23,054 nucleotides of DNA from a virus: the IMG/VR virus record IMGVR_UViG_3300033997_000547, positions 1 to 23,054 of that record. One strand, written 5' to 3'. A model generated the notes under the pieces. The model did no database searches. It was not told the origin of the DNA and worked only from the letters and a program-made list of their open reading frames with translations. Shown one piece after another: positions 1 to 7,476 of this stretch; within the stretch, counting starts at the first letter, position 1; the number at the start of each line of letters is the position of its first letter. Made by a program: the position numbers and the translations under genes.

Positions 1-126
1 TTCGGGCTGGCCTTCGGGCTGGCCTTCGGGCTGGCCTTCGGGCTGGCCTTCGGGCTGGCCTTCGGGCTGGCCTTCGGGCTGGCCTTCGGGCTGGCCTTCG
101 GGCTGGCCTTCGGGCTGGCCTTCGGG
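1..126. repeat. 12-bp perfect tandem repeat, 10 copies, in coding sequence
   Basis: The unit ttcgggctggcc repeats ten times without a mismatch from 1 to 120, with a further half unit to 126, and touches the window edge, so the true copy number is unknown. On the minus strand it reads in frame as Gly-Gln-Pro-Glu, so changes in unit number keep the reading frame of the gene that starts at 285. Confidence 0.97.
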
Positions 127-285
127 GGCAGTGCCGGTGCCGTCGGACGAGGTCAAGCCGTCCGGGTCGTACAGGTTGGCGGCGCCCTTGGCGATAAGCT
201 CGTCGGCGCGCTTCTCGTCGTAGAAGCCGGCGACTTCACCCGCGTTATAGGGCGGGTGGAAATGGTTGAACTTCAGCAGTTTCAT
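1..285 (-). CDS. Small phage head-region protein, partial, with EGQP repeat tail
   Basis: The gene starts at ATG 285 behind a GGGAGAG ribosome binding site and runs off the left edge, so its C-terminus is not seen. The first 53 residues form a compact domain (MKLLKFNHFHPPYNAGEVAG, then an acidic and basic helix). The pattern 'PYNAGEVAGF..E.A..LI..GAA' resembles short proteins found just after capsid genes in many phages; their function is poorly defined. From residue 54 the chain becomes a perfect Glu-Gly-Gln-Pro repeat, at least ten copies, predicted disordered and acidic. It follows the decoration-like gene after a 53-base gap. It may be a head or head-tail accessory protein; that role is inferred from position. 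Confidence 0.8.
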   Translation of the reverse strand, partial: MKLLKFNHFHPPYNAGEVAGFYDEKRADELIAKGAANLYDPDGLTSSDGTGTAPEGQPEGQPEGQPEGQPEGQPEGQPEGQPEGQPEGQPEGQPE

Positions 286-338
286 GGTTCTCTCCCGTCA
301 TACGCAGGAGCGGGCCAGGCCGCTCCCGCGAGCGGCGA

Positions 339-794
339 TTACGACTGCTTCCGACGGCCGCTGAATTGCAGCGAGCGCTGGATGTTGGCCGTGTCGGTGT
401 TGGCCGCGGAGAGGTCCGGCGTGATGCTGAACTTCACGTACCGCTTCGCGTATTCCAGCGAGCAGTCCGTCACGAAAGCGCCGGTGACCGTGCCGCCAGC
501 GGTGCTGGACAGGGTCAGCACGGCGGCGGCCGACGTCATGTCCGAATAGGTCACGTCGTCGTCGCTGGTGATGAACTTGCCCGTCACCGTCAGGGACTTG
601 CCCGCGGCCAGGGTGGTGGTCACCGAGCCGGTGAACGCGACGGCCTCGAACCGGTCCGGCAGGGCCAGAAGGTCGATAGCCGGGGTCAGGGCTTCGGTGT
701 TGTCGCTGGCGCCGCCGGCCGTGACGGCCACGGCCGCACCGGCATAAAGCGCGAAGAGGTCGGCCGCGGGGTTCCGACCCAGGGATCCTTGCAT
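339..794 (-). CDS. Probable head decoration or structural protein
   Basis: This 151-residue protein has no catalytic motif. After a short N-terminus it is rich in Thr, Ser, Ala and Gly with alternating hydrophobic residues (for example TTTLAAGKSLTVTGKF and TSAAAVLTLSSTAGGTVTG), which suggests a beta-sandwich. It lies directly downstream of the major capsid gene, where siphoviruses often encode decoration or cement proteins, so a capsid-surface role is inferred. ATG 794 is preferred because a GGAGAG sits about five bases upstream; the in-frame ATG 806 has no good ribosome binding site. A tail-tube-like or stabilising protein is an alternative. I recognise no specific family. Confidence 0.75.
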   Translation of the reverse strand: MQGSLGRNPAADLFALYAGAAVAVTAGGASDNTEALTPAIDLLALPDRFEAVAFTGSVTTTLAAGKSLTVTGKFITSDDDVTYSDMTSAAAVLTLSSTAGGTVTGAFVTDCSLEYAKRYVKFSITPDLSAANTDTANIQRSLQFSGRRKQS

Positions 795-848
795 GATACT
801 CTCCATGGTGAAGCGGCCGCTCACCGGCGCGGCGGCTTCGTCGTCTTT

Positions 849-909
849 GCGCTAGGCGCGGGAGGAGAAGCGGCCTCCGGCGGGCCGCGAGTTCAGGGCG
901 CTAGGCGCG
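849..909. repeat. Pair of 12-bp direct repeats in capsid 3' gap
   Basis: The sequence gcgctaggcgcg occurs at 849-860 and again at 898-909, a spacing of 49 bases, in the short gap between the capsid gene stop and the next gene. The unit is itself near-palindromic. Between the copies is a GGCCGC-type inverted repeat. No T tract follows, so this is not a clear terminator; it may be an RNA-stability element or chance in GC-rich sequence. Confidence 0.5.
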
Positions 910-910
910 C

Positions 911-2251
911 TTAGCTGCGGCCCCACTTCACGCCGGTCAGGATGGCGACAGCCTTGGCGCGCTTCAGGCCGAAGTCGTGGCCGGCGATCGCGCGGATCAG
1001 GGTCTGATTGCGCGAATAGGCCGACACCATCTGGCCAGCGACCTTGTAGGAAGCGGCCTCGTTGGCGTCGATCTTGATCTGATAGCTGTCCGCGATGACC
1101 GCCTCGCCGAAGTCGACCAGGTAGACCTCGCTCTCGTCGGCGCCGACGCCCAGGTTGGCCGGCACGTTGTTGGTCACCTCGACCGCGAAGCCCTTCCAGA
1201 CCGGCGCGGGCAACTGCAGGCCCGGGAACACGACATTGCCGTTGCCGTCGCGGAGATCCTGCAGGAAGCCGAAGTCCGTCGGATTCATGATCCAGCGGAC
1301 GTTTTCCATCGGGATGTCGGCGATCGCCAGCGCGTTGATCGCCTTGCGGGCGTCCTTGTCGATGTTCGCCAGGTTCACCGTCGCGTTGGCGGCGATGATG
1401 TTGGTGGCGGCGCCGAGGTAGCGGATGCCCTTCGGCGCGGCGCCGACACCGTTGCTTCGCAGGAAGGCGACGTCCTCGGTCTGAGCGAAGCTCTTGATCA
1501 GGTCGTTGCGGACCATGACGTCGACGCTCAGCGCCGCGTGGCGCATCAGCTTGTTGGAGATCGGCACGATGGCGGCGATCTCGCGCTCAACGAAGTTCAG
1601 GGCGCCGAACGTCGGTTCCGTGGTCCCCGTGTCCGCGCCTTCGCCGATGTAGTAGGCCGAGGTGCCGCTCTCCAGGGTCGGCATGCTGTCCTTGCCGCCG
1701 ACCAGCGGGACCTCGTTGGCGTTCCTGCGGATCACCGTCTTCGGACGCAAAAGGTCGATCAGCTCGGCCGAGAAGCGCTCGGGGACGAGGAAGCCGCCAG
1801 CGCTGGCGTCATTGGCCTGCAGAGCGGCCGTGACTTCGTGGCGCTCGCCCCAGGTGGACGAAGCGAAGCTGGCGGCGGCCTCGACATTGCCTCGGCCGGC
1901 GATGAGGGCGCGGGTCGTTTGCGCGAACAGAACGCCCGGCGCGGGCTTTTCCTTCGCCTGCGGCGCGACACGCCGCTGGCTGGCTTCGCCCTGACCGACC
2001 TGGCCGCCTTCGGCGCCGGCTTCGGCTTCTTCTTCCGATTCGAACGAGGTGATGGCGGTCGAAGCCTTCAGCTTGTTCAGGCGTTGGGCGTTGGCGATGC
2101 GCTTGTCGATGTCTTCCACCTCGGCGGCGGCGGCGTCGAAAGCGGCCTGGTCTTCGGCGTTCAGGTTGCCGTTGTCCTTGGCCTGCAGCGCTTCCAGCTT
2201 TTGAACGGCAGCCGCGCGCAGTTGGCGAAGGCTGGCGAGATCGCGGGGCAT
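911..2251 (-). CDS. HK97-fold major capsid protein with N-terminal delta domain
   Basis: This 446-residue protein builds the icosahedral shell. Residues 1 to about 65 are a charged, Ala-rich coiled coil and 66-105 a Glu/Gln-rich linker, matching the delta (scaffolding) domain that the prohead protease removes in HK97-type phages. The mature domain begins near residue 145 with 'NDASAGGFLVPERFSAELID', a typical HK97-family entry, followed by 'VPLVGGKDSMPTLESG'. ATG 2251 is chosen because GGAGG lies five bases upstream; the ATG at 2263 is inside that ribosome binding site. It follows the S49 protease, the usual portal-protease-capsid order. The C-terminus is 'GVKWGRS'. Confidence 0.93.
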   Translation of the reverse strand: MPRDLASLRQLRAAAVQKLEALQAKDNGNLNAEDQAAFDAAAAEVEDIDKRIANAQRLNKLKASTAITSFESEEEAEAGAEGGQVGQGEASQRRVAPQAKEKPAPGVLFAQTTRALIAGRGNVEAAASFASSTWGERHEVTAALQANDASAGGFLVPERFSAELIDLLRPKTVIRRNANEVPLVGGKDSMPTLESGTSAYYIGEGADTGTTEPTFGALNFVEREIAAIVPISNKLMRHAALSVDVMVRNDLIKSFAQTEDVAFLRSNGVGAAPKGIRYLGAATNIIAANATVNLANIDKDARKAINALAIADIPMENVRWIMNPTDFGFLQDLRDGNGNVVFPGLQLPAPVWKGFAVEVTNNVPANLGVGADESEVYLVDFGEAVIADSYQIKIDANEAASYKVAGQMVSAYSRNQTLIRAIAGHDFGLKRAKAVAILTGVKWGRS

Positions 2252-2322
2252 ATAATCCTCCATGTCCGCGGGATGGGGCTCTCGCCCCGGAAAGTCCCCG
2301 GCCTTCGCCTGGGGAACGGGGG

Positions 2323-3207
2323 CTAGGCCTTCAGGCGGGAGAGCTTCCGGCCGTTGGCGAGCGATTGGGCGATGCCGCGGTAAGCGGCGTCGAAGCTGGT
2401 GACCTTATCGGCCATGCCGGCGGAGACCGCGTCGGCGCCGACCTTCACCCCGCCCTGGCCGAAATCGGCCTTAACGCGGGTCGGGGTGGTGTTGCGGCCC
2501 CGGGCGACGTCGGCGATGAATTCGCTTTCGATCGCGTCCAGCATCGCGCGGATCTGGGCGACGCCCTCCTCCGTGCCCAGGTCCGGGGCCTTGTCCGGCG
2601 CATTGGAGCTGACGATGTCGAGCGCCATGCGACCGTCGGCGTCCGGCTCGACCTGGCGTGCGAGGCCCGCGAGCACGCCGATCGACCCGAGGACCGCCGT
2701 GCGGTCGATCGTGATCTGCTGCGCCTGGCTGCCGAACCAGTAGGCGGCGCTGGCCATGGTGCCCATGGCATGCACCGAAAGCGGCTTGACCCGGCGGCCG
2801 CTCCAGAAGGCGTCGCTCAGGGCCGCGATGCCGGAGACCGCGCCGCCCGGGCTATCTTCCAGAACCATGACGTGCTCGACGTCGGGGCTGTTCTGCGCGG
2901 CTCGGTAGTCCGCAAGGATGCCTTGCGCCGTCGTCGAGCCGGAGACCTCGGTCATCATGTTGGCGCGGGGGAAGATCGGGCCGAACACAGGAATCAGGGC
3001 GATGCCATCGGCGGTCACCGTGGCGGACCGCGCGCCCTCAAGCTTGCGAGCGTCCGGGCCGGCGAACACCTCAAGGTCGTGGCCCGCCCAGGTGGGCTGA
3101 GCGATGCTGACAGGTTCGCGCATCGCCAGAGCGGCGATGATCGGCAGCCACGAAGCTTCGATCGCCCACGGCTCGGCCGTGAGCGCCGCGAGGGCGCGAG
3201 TAGGCAT
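2323..3207 (-). CDS. S49-family (SppA-like) prohead protease
   Basis: This 294-residue serine peptidase probably cleaves capsid delta domains and other head proteins during maturation. The S49 signature is visible: the 'DSPGG' oxyanion loop at 118-122, the nucleophile region 'MGTMASAAYWFGS' with Ser153, 'GSIGV' at 174-178, and Lys206 in 'NAPDKAPDL', which fits the Ser-Lys dyad. There is no signal peptide, as expected for a cytoplasmic prohead protease rather than membrane SppA. The start is supported by an AGGAG ribosome binding site. It lies 14 bases after the portal stop and 71 bases before the capsid start. The absence of a separate scaffold gene fits a delta domain in the capsid protein. 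Confidence 0.92.
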   Translation of the reverse strand: MPTRALAALTAEPWAIEASWLPIIAALAMREPVSIAQPTWAGHDLEVFAGPDARKLEGARSATVTADGIALIPVFGPIFPRANMMTEVSGSTTAQGILADYRAAQNSPDVEHVMVLEDSPGGAVSGIAALSDAFWSGRRVKPLSVHAMGTMASAAYWFGSQAQQITIDRTAVLGSIGVLAGLARQVEPDADGRMALDIVSSNAPDKAPDLGTEEGVAQIRAMLDAIESEFIADVARGRNTTPTRVKADFGQGGVKVGADAVSAGMADKVTSFDAAYRGIAQSLANGRKLSRLKA

Positions 3208-3221
3208 GGAATGCTCCTGGA

Positions 3222-4556
3222 TCAGCCGCCCTGCTGGCGGTTACGGCTGTGGTCGGGCCCGTCATCAGCGGGCGTCGGCTGGTCTTCGCTGTCCTGACCG
3301 GAACCGTCGCTGACGTTCGCGGTGTTCTCGGAAGCCGGAACCATGTTGCTGGGCGACAGGTAGATCTTGCCCTGGCCGTCCGGCAGGGCGTTACGGTTCT
3401 CGAGCTGGTTGATGTCGTCCGCCGAGAGCCAGCCCCACTGGCGACCTATCGCGTAGGCCCGGTAGCGGCTCAGCAGGTCGCCACGCAAAGTGCCGTCGAG
3501 ATCGTACTCGATGAAGTATTCTTCCTGCTCGCGCTCGGAGAGCAGGCAGTTCTCCATTTCCTGTTCGGACATGGCCGCAAGCGGGACGAGACAGTCGCCG
3601 CGGTAGCTGATCGACTGGTGCTCGATGTTGCTAAACGTCGCGCGGTCCAAGATGCCGATCTTGTGGGGCGGCATCCGGAAGATCGTGCACATCTCGACGG
3701 CCTGCTGCTTGCGCAGTTCGACGAGCTGGGCGTCGTTATTGTTGCTGCTCCACTGCTTGAGCTTGAGGCCCAACTCGAAGATCGCGACCTTGCCGGCGTT
3801 GTCGACGCCCGACAGGACCTCCTCGACCTGACGGCGGGTGCGCGCGGCGACTTCATCGCTCGGGAAAACCTTGTCGGTCTCCACGACCGCCGATGGCCTA
3901 GCCCCATTGCGGAAGAAGCGGGCCGCGAACAGCTCGGCGGCGACGGCAAGGCCGATCGCTTCCTTGTGGGTCGAAATCGGCGACACGCCGTAGATCCCAC
4001 CGTTCTCGCCGGCGTCGGTCGAGCCGCGATAGTGGTGGTGCAGGACCTCCTGATAGGTGAGCCCGCGCAGTTCGCCCCTTCCGGTGCGGCGCACGTCGTA
4101 GAACGGCTCGCCGTCGTCGGCCCACTTGTGGGTCACGGCGCCGCGCTTCATCGGCGTGATGCGCTGGACGACGCCAAACGGATCACGTCGCGGCAACGAG
4201 TAGCCATTGCCGACGACGAGGGCGTTCATGAACATCGCCTTGCGCCAGGCGTAGCTGGTCAGCCACGGCGCGGGACGGTCCTTCAGGATCCGGTAGAGCG
4301 GATGATCCGTCGCGCGCTCGCGTCCGCCGTCCTTGGTTCGGCGGTAGAGCATCAGCGGATGGGCCGCCATGTCGTCGGACAGGGTGTGGATGATCGCGGC
4401 GAACCCCGGCACCGCCATCGCTTCGGCCGGGCCAATGCGCAGGCCCGTGGCCGTCATCGAGTTTCCCAGCACCGACATCAGCCAGGGCGTCGGGTCGGAC
4501 GTCCCGCTGGTCTGCTGGGCTTGAGCGACAGGGCCGCCGAGAAGCGCCGACAGCAT
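3222..4556 (-). CDS. HK97-type portal protein
   Basis: This 444-residue protein forms the dodecameric DNA entry channel at one capsid vertex. Family hallmarks are 'GFAAIIHTLSDDMAAHPLMLYRR', the 'NALVVGNGYSLPRR' stretch, and the region 'PPHKIGILDRATFSNIEHQSISY' before a long helix. The acidic C-terminus (NVSDGSGQDSEDQPTPADDG) is disordered-looking. The start at ATG 4556 overlaps the TGA of the upstream 49-residue gene by one base (TGATG), which implies translational reinitiation. A longer form from 4595 would read through most of the upstream gene and is rejected. Length and position (TerL, portal, protease, capsid) fit the family. Confidence 0.93.
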   Translation of the reverse strand: MLSALLGGPVAQAQQTSGTSDPTPWLMSVLGNSMTATGLRIGPAEAMAVPGFAAIIHTLSDDMAAHPLMLYRRTKDGGRERATDHPLYRILKDRPAPWLTSYAWRKAMFMNALVVGNGYSLPRRDPFGVVQRITPMKRGAVTHKWADDGEPFYDVRRTGRGELRGLTYQEVLHHHYRGSTDAGENGGIYGVSPISTHKEAIGLAVAAELFAARFFRNGARPSAVVETDKVFPSDEVAARTRRQVEEVLSGVDNAGKVAIFELGLKLKQWSSNNNDAQLVELRKQQAVEMCTIFRMPPHKIGILDRATFSNIEHQSISYRGDCLVPLAAMSEQEMENCLLSEREQEEYFIEYDLDGTLRGDLLSRYRAYAIGRQWGWLSADDINQLENRNALPDGQGKIYLSPSNMVPASENTANVSDGSGQDSEDQPTPADDGPDHSRNRQQGG

Positions 4557-4705
4557 CAGCGCTTCCTCAGCGAGCCGATGACGGCGACGGCGCACAGGAC
4601 GACGCCGACGACGATCAGAGCCGCCGGTACGCTGATCATGCCGACGCCGGTTCCGACGAGGGCGAGGCCGACGACGGCCAGACCGGTGCGGATCCGCTCC
4701 TCCAT
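4556..4705 (-). CDS. 49-residue two-helix membrane protein between TerL and portal
   Basis: The protein starts MEERIRTGLAVVGLALVG and is almost wholly hydrophobic after residue 6, with two probable membrane segments (about 8-24 and 27-44) joined by a short turn, ending in a basic 'SLRKR'. The short acidic start and basic end suggest a helical hairpin with both termini on one side. It starts two bases after the TerL stop and shares one base with the portal start, so it is translated as part of the head operon. Small hydrophobic genes at this site occur in other phages but their role is unknown. A holin is possible from size and topology, though lysis genes are usually elsewhere. Confidence 0.72.
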   Translation of the reverse strand: MEERIRTGLAVVGLALVGTGVGMISVPAALIVVGVVLCAVAVIGSLRKR

Positions 4706-4707
4706 CG

Positions 4708-6531
4708 TCACCCCCAAACCTTGATTTCGTAGTCTTCCGGCAGGACGTCGCCGGCGCCGGCGTCGGCGCTGTATGTCGCCGCGCCCACGGCCATGGCGTT
4801 TGTGACCAGGCCGTCGATGCGGCCCCGCGAACTCTTCTTGTCGAAGGCTCGGTTCTTCTGTCCGTCCGTCGTGACCTTGGCGTTGCCGGCGCACATGTAG
4901 GTCACCGGGCTAGCGTCGATCGTGATCGAGCGCGTGAGGATCAGATCCTCGAACTTCTCGATGGACCGCGGCATGCACAGCTGCTTGTCCTCGAACCGGA
5001 CCTGGGTCCCTTGGGCGTGGCTGACCAGCTTGAGACCAATGCCGGCCGGCTCCTTGGGGCCCTTGTAGCGCCAGACGGCAAAGCCGATCTCGTCGCAGGC
5101 CTTCTCGAAGTCAGCGATCCCGGCCGGGTCGAACGCCAGACACTGCAGGTCGTGGACGGCGGCGATCTCAGCCAATTGAGCGGCGACGAAGGTCTTGTCG
5201 ACTACGTTCTTGTCGATCGCCGTCAGGAAGCCTTGTTCGACCCACTCCTCGTACTTGGCGCCTTCCTTCTTGGCGCGATCGGCGAGACCCGGGCGCGTCG
5301 TCCAATACCAGGTCTTGGTGTAGAACCTGCCGTCCTTCAGCCAGATGACCGTCAGCGCCGTGAGGTCGTTCTTCTGCGACAGGTCGAGCGATGCCCAGCA
5401 GGGACAGCCGATGAAGTCGTCAGGATCGACCCGGCCCTGAACGCGGATCCAGGCTTCCTCGTCGGTCCAGAAGTCGACGACGCCGGCCGGGATGCCGAAG
5501 TACAGGCGCTTGACCGACATTGCGGTCGAAATCCGCGCCTTCGCGGTGTTGACCTCGCCGCGGATGTTCTCGATCGGGAACGTCGTTCCAAGCGCCGGAA
5601 GAGCCTTGGGCCAGCAGGCCTCGTTCTCGAACACCGTTTCGCGATCGGCCTTGTCGACCCGGGCGATGAAGGCGAAGGCCTCGTCGTCGTCGATCTCGCC
5701 CTTTAGGACCTTCTGGTAGAACTCCGAGTAGTCCGTGCCGACGATCTGCGTCGTCGCCGGGGTGTTGGTCCCGAGCAGCATGAAGGCATCGCCGGGCATC
5801 TTGGCGATTGCTCGCTGCCAGGTCTCCAGCGACGTGTTTGTCTTGAACTCGTGGATCTCGTCGGCCAGCACCACGACTGGGCGCGGACCGGAAATCGCGT
5901 CGCCATTCGCCAGAGCCTGGAACTTTGAGCCGCTGTCGGGGTGTTCGATCTTCCAGGCGTTGTCGCCCTCGCCCCGGATAATGACCTCGCCACGGCTCTC
6001 GAGGTTGTCCCACTCGCCCTCGCCGTCGGGGATCGGCGCGCGGCACATCGCGACGGCGTCCCGAAAGAGAACGTTGGCCGTGGCGCGGTCCTGGCCGATC
6101 GCGTAGGCCTCGGCGCGCTTAACGCCGTGATATCCCGTCATCAGCAAGCCGATGCCGGCCATCAGCGGGCTCTTGGCCTGCCCCTTTCCCGTTTCCAGCC
6201 AACCAGACCGAAACCGAAGGCGCCCGCTCTCCTTGCGCCAGCCGAAGAGACTGCCGACCGTGAACATGTGCCAGGGCAGCAGGTTGAACGGCTTGCCCTC
6301 GTGAGCGCCAGCAGTGATCGACAGGATCGCCGGGAAGAAGCGCTGCGCCCTCGAGGCCGCCGCCGCGTCCCAGTAGAGGCCCCGAGATGCGCCGTCGCGG
6401 AGGTCGCGCAGGTGCCGCTCGGCCGCCATGATTGCCAGCTCGCCAGAGACGAAGACCCCGTTGACGGTGTCCTGCGCCCAGGCGGTCGTGGCGTCAGCTG
6501 CTCCGCGGCTTGAGGAACTCGTCGGAGCCAC
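4708..6531 (-). CDS. Terminase large subunit
   Basis: This 607-residue motor ATPase-nuclease pumps DNA into proheads and cuts it. The N-terminal ATPase has a Walker A-like 'TGKGQAKS' at 114-121, with Ala where Gly normally precedes the Lys, and a Walker B 'VVVLADEIHEF' around 219-229, followed by the coupling motif 'GTNTPATTQ'. The C-terminal RNase H-like nuclease shows 'SLDLSQKNDLTAL' (first acidic cluster), 'CLAFDPAGIADF' and a late 'IDGLVTNAMA'. This is the Terminase_1/HK97 style. The start overlaps the TerS gene by 38 bases, as often seen for terS-terL. An internal Met35 start would remove little and cannot be excluded. Confidence 0.94.
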   Translation of the reverse strand: MAPTSSSSRGAADATTAWAQDTVNGVFVSGELAIMAAERHLRDLRDGASRGLYWDAAAASRAQRFFPAILSITAGAHEGKPFNLLPWHMFTVGSLFGWRKESGRLRFRSGWLETGKGQAKSPLMAGIGLLMTGYHGVKRAEAYAIGQDRATANVLFRDAVAMCRAPIPDGEGEWDNLESRGEVIIRGEGDNAWKIEHPDSGSKFQALANGDAISGPRPVVVLADEIHEFKTNTSLETWQRAIAKMPGDAFMLLGTNTPATTQIVGTDYSEFYQKVLKGEIDDDEAFAFIARVDKADRETVFENEACWPKALPALGTTFPIENIRGEVNTAKARISTAMSVKRLYFGIPAGVVDFWTDEEAWIRVQGRVDPDDFIGCPCWASLDLSQKNDLTALTVIWLKDGRFYTKTWYWTTRPGLADRAKKEGAKYEEWVEQGFLTAIDKNVVDKTFVAAQLAEIAAVHDLQCLAFDPAGIADFEKACDEIGFAVWRYKGPKEPAGIGLKLVSHAQGTQVRFEDKQLCMPRSIEKFEDLILTRSITIDASPVTYMCAGNAKVTTDGQKNRAFDKKSSRGRIDGLVTNAMAVGAATYSADAGAGDVLPEDYEIKVWG

Positions 6532-6925
6532 GCTTCACCTGCGCTTTCCGCGTCGTCTTCACAGCCGAGCCTCGGCGACGAGGCGAGATGCAAAGCTCGG
6601 TTTCGAGAGCGGTGATTTGTTCGGAGGCCTGGCGCATGATCGGCCAGGCTGGATTGGTCTGCGGCACCTTGGTCCGGCGGGCCCGCAGGATCGCGCCGTC
6701 GCCAGCAAGGGACTTCGCGGCCCGTTCATAGATGACGCGGAACTCGACAAGGCGCTTGATCGCGTGGCCGTTCGCCACCGACAGCGTTCCCTCACCAGAC
6801 AACTCCCTAGTGACGATGCCCCACTGCTCGCGGGCCAACTCGATATCGAGAACGTCGTTATAGATCAGCGACCATTCCGGCTCGGGGGGCAGGCCGTCGC
6901 CGCCTGGGATTGTCGCTAATGACAT
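6494..6925 (-). CDS. Terminase small subunit, P27-like
   Basis: This 143-residue protein probably recognises the packaging site and loads TerL. The core 'YNDVLDIELAREQWGIVTREL' followed by 'LSVANGHAIKRLVEFRVIYERAAKSL' resembles P27-family small terminases, and the C-terminus is highly basic (RRRGSAVKTTRKAQVKRG). It precedes and overlaps TerL. ATG 6925 is chosen; a GTG two codons upstream (6931) lies within the ribosome binding sequence. That sequence, AGGGGGTGGGG, is part of a strong hairpin, so initiation may be controlled. It is the first gene after a leader of about 300 bases. Confidence 0.87.
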   Translation of the reverse strand: MSLATIPGGDGLPPEPEWSLIYNDVLDIELAREQWGIVTRELSGEGTLSVANGHAIKRLVEFRVIYERAAKSLAGDGAILRARRTKVPQTNPAWPIMRQASEQITALETELCISPRRRGSAVKTTRKAQVKRGSDEFLKPRSS

Positions 6926-6928
6926 CCC

Positions 6929-6945
6929 CACCCCCTACGGGGGTG
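6929..6945 (-). promoter_or_regulatory. Hairpin that sequesters the TerS ribosome binding site
   Basis: On the minus strand CACCCCC, loop GTA, GGGGGTG forms a perfect seven-pair stem. Its 3' arm carries the AGGGGG ribosome binding sequence, five bases before the TerS ATG at 6925. Pairing would hide the site from the ribosome. The fold is seen in sequence; its regulatory role is inferred. Confidence 0.5.
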
Positions 6946-7227
6946 ACCGAAACCCCCCTTCCTAAAATTCGATTCAGTGCGAACGGAGGATGGCTGCCGG
7001 TCCCCAGGCCGAAGGTCTCCAGAGATTTATACCCCCCTACCCCCTCACCTTGAGGCAGCGCGCTCGCCCGTGGCGTCCCTGAAGGTCCGCGCTTGGATTG
7101 GGACGGGCGAGGCGCTGAGCCTACAGCACGCTGCAGGCGGGTATGGTGGAGCGAGGGGCGGGGTTCAGCCCCGCCTGTCCCTGTCGGGGATTAGGGTTGC
7201 GCGCGGCGCCCTCGCATAGACGTTCGC
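6932..7227. other. Non-coding leader before the packaging genes
   Basis: This stretch separates the 82-residue gene from TerS and is the longest gene-free gap in the window. I see no credible gene on either strand. It contains a perfect seven-pair inverted repeat at 7157-7175 (GGCGGGG, five-base loop, CCCCGCC) without a T tract, a TATAAAT box on the minus strand at 7025-7031, G-rich tracts near 7032-7047 and 6951-6962, and a GATTC (GANTC class, the CcrM methylation motif in alphaproteobacteria) at 6971-6975. It could hold a late promoter or a cos/pac site. Confidence 0.6.
7025..7054 (-). promoter_or_regulatory. Possible promoter for the packaging-head operon
   Basis: TATAAAT (minus strand, 7031-7025) is a good -10 match in otherwise GC-rich sequence and lies about 100 bases before TerS. 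The -35 position 17 bases upstream (CTCAAG, 7054-7049) is poor, so if this is a promoter it may need an activator. A GANTC site lies about 50 bases downstream. Confidence 0.28.
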
Positions 7228-7476
7228 CTAAGCCTTGGCGGCCGGCTCGAACGTGATGTTGTAGGCCTTGCCGACTTCGAAGGCGTCGATAGCGGCGGGG
7301 TTCGTGATGTTCATCTCGATCTTGCCGCTGGGCGTGTACTTGGACCAGGTCTCATTGTCCTGGCCGTCGCCGTAGGTGCCGAACACCGGCAGCAGCGTGA
7401 CGGTCGCGAAAGGATCGCTGCCGGGAGTGCCGGCGTGCTTGATCTCGCTGACGAAGAACTTGGCTCGGACGTTCAT
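7228..7476 (-). CDS. Small conserved phage protein of unknown function
   Basis: This 82-residue protein starts MNVRAKFFVSEIKH and contains 'ETWSKYTPSGKIEMNITNPAA' then 'FEVGKAYNITFEPAAKA'. The pattern of an N-terminal beta strand, an 'N..F.KYTPSG.I...' segment and a final 'F..GK.Y.v.F.PA' recurs in small proteins of many phages near replication or packaging genes. No function is established that I know of; the all-beta look would fit an OB-like or accessory protein, but this is not demonstrated. ATG 7476 overlaps the TGA of the upstream HNH gene by four bases, so it is the last gene of that operon before the leader. Confidence 0.85.
   Translation of the reverse strand: MNVRAKFFVSEIKHAGTPGSDPFATVTLLPVFGTYGDGQDNETWSKYTPSGKIEMNITNPAAIDAFEVGKAYNITFEPAAKA

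Noticed and set aside
1-126. CRISPR array
   Set aside because: The 12-bp units are contiguous without spacers and are in frame within a gene.
366-914. Plus-strand open frame opposite the decoration gene
   Set aside because: Arg/Gly-rich composition typical of antisense frames in GC-rich DNA; the minus strand has a coherent gene with a ribosome binding site.
977-2326. Long plus-strand frame opposite the capsid gene
   Set aside because: It mirrors the capsid gene, has no domain signature, and the capsid frame is clear.
7157-7175. Rho-independent terminator
   Set aside because: The stem is strong, but neither strand has a T tract after it; kept only as an inverted repeat.
6977-7219. 80-codon plus-strand gene in the leader
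   Set aside because: No ribosome binding site, no family resemblance, and opposite to all neighbouring genes.
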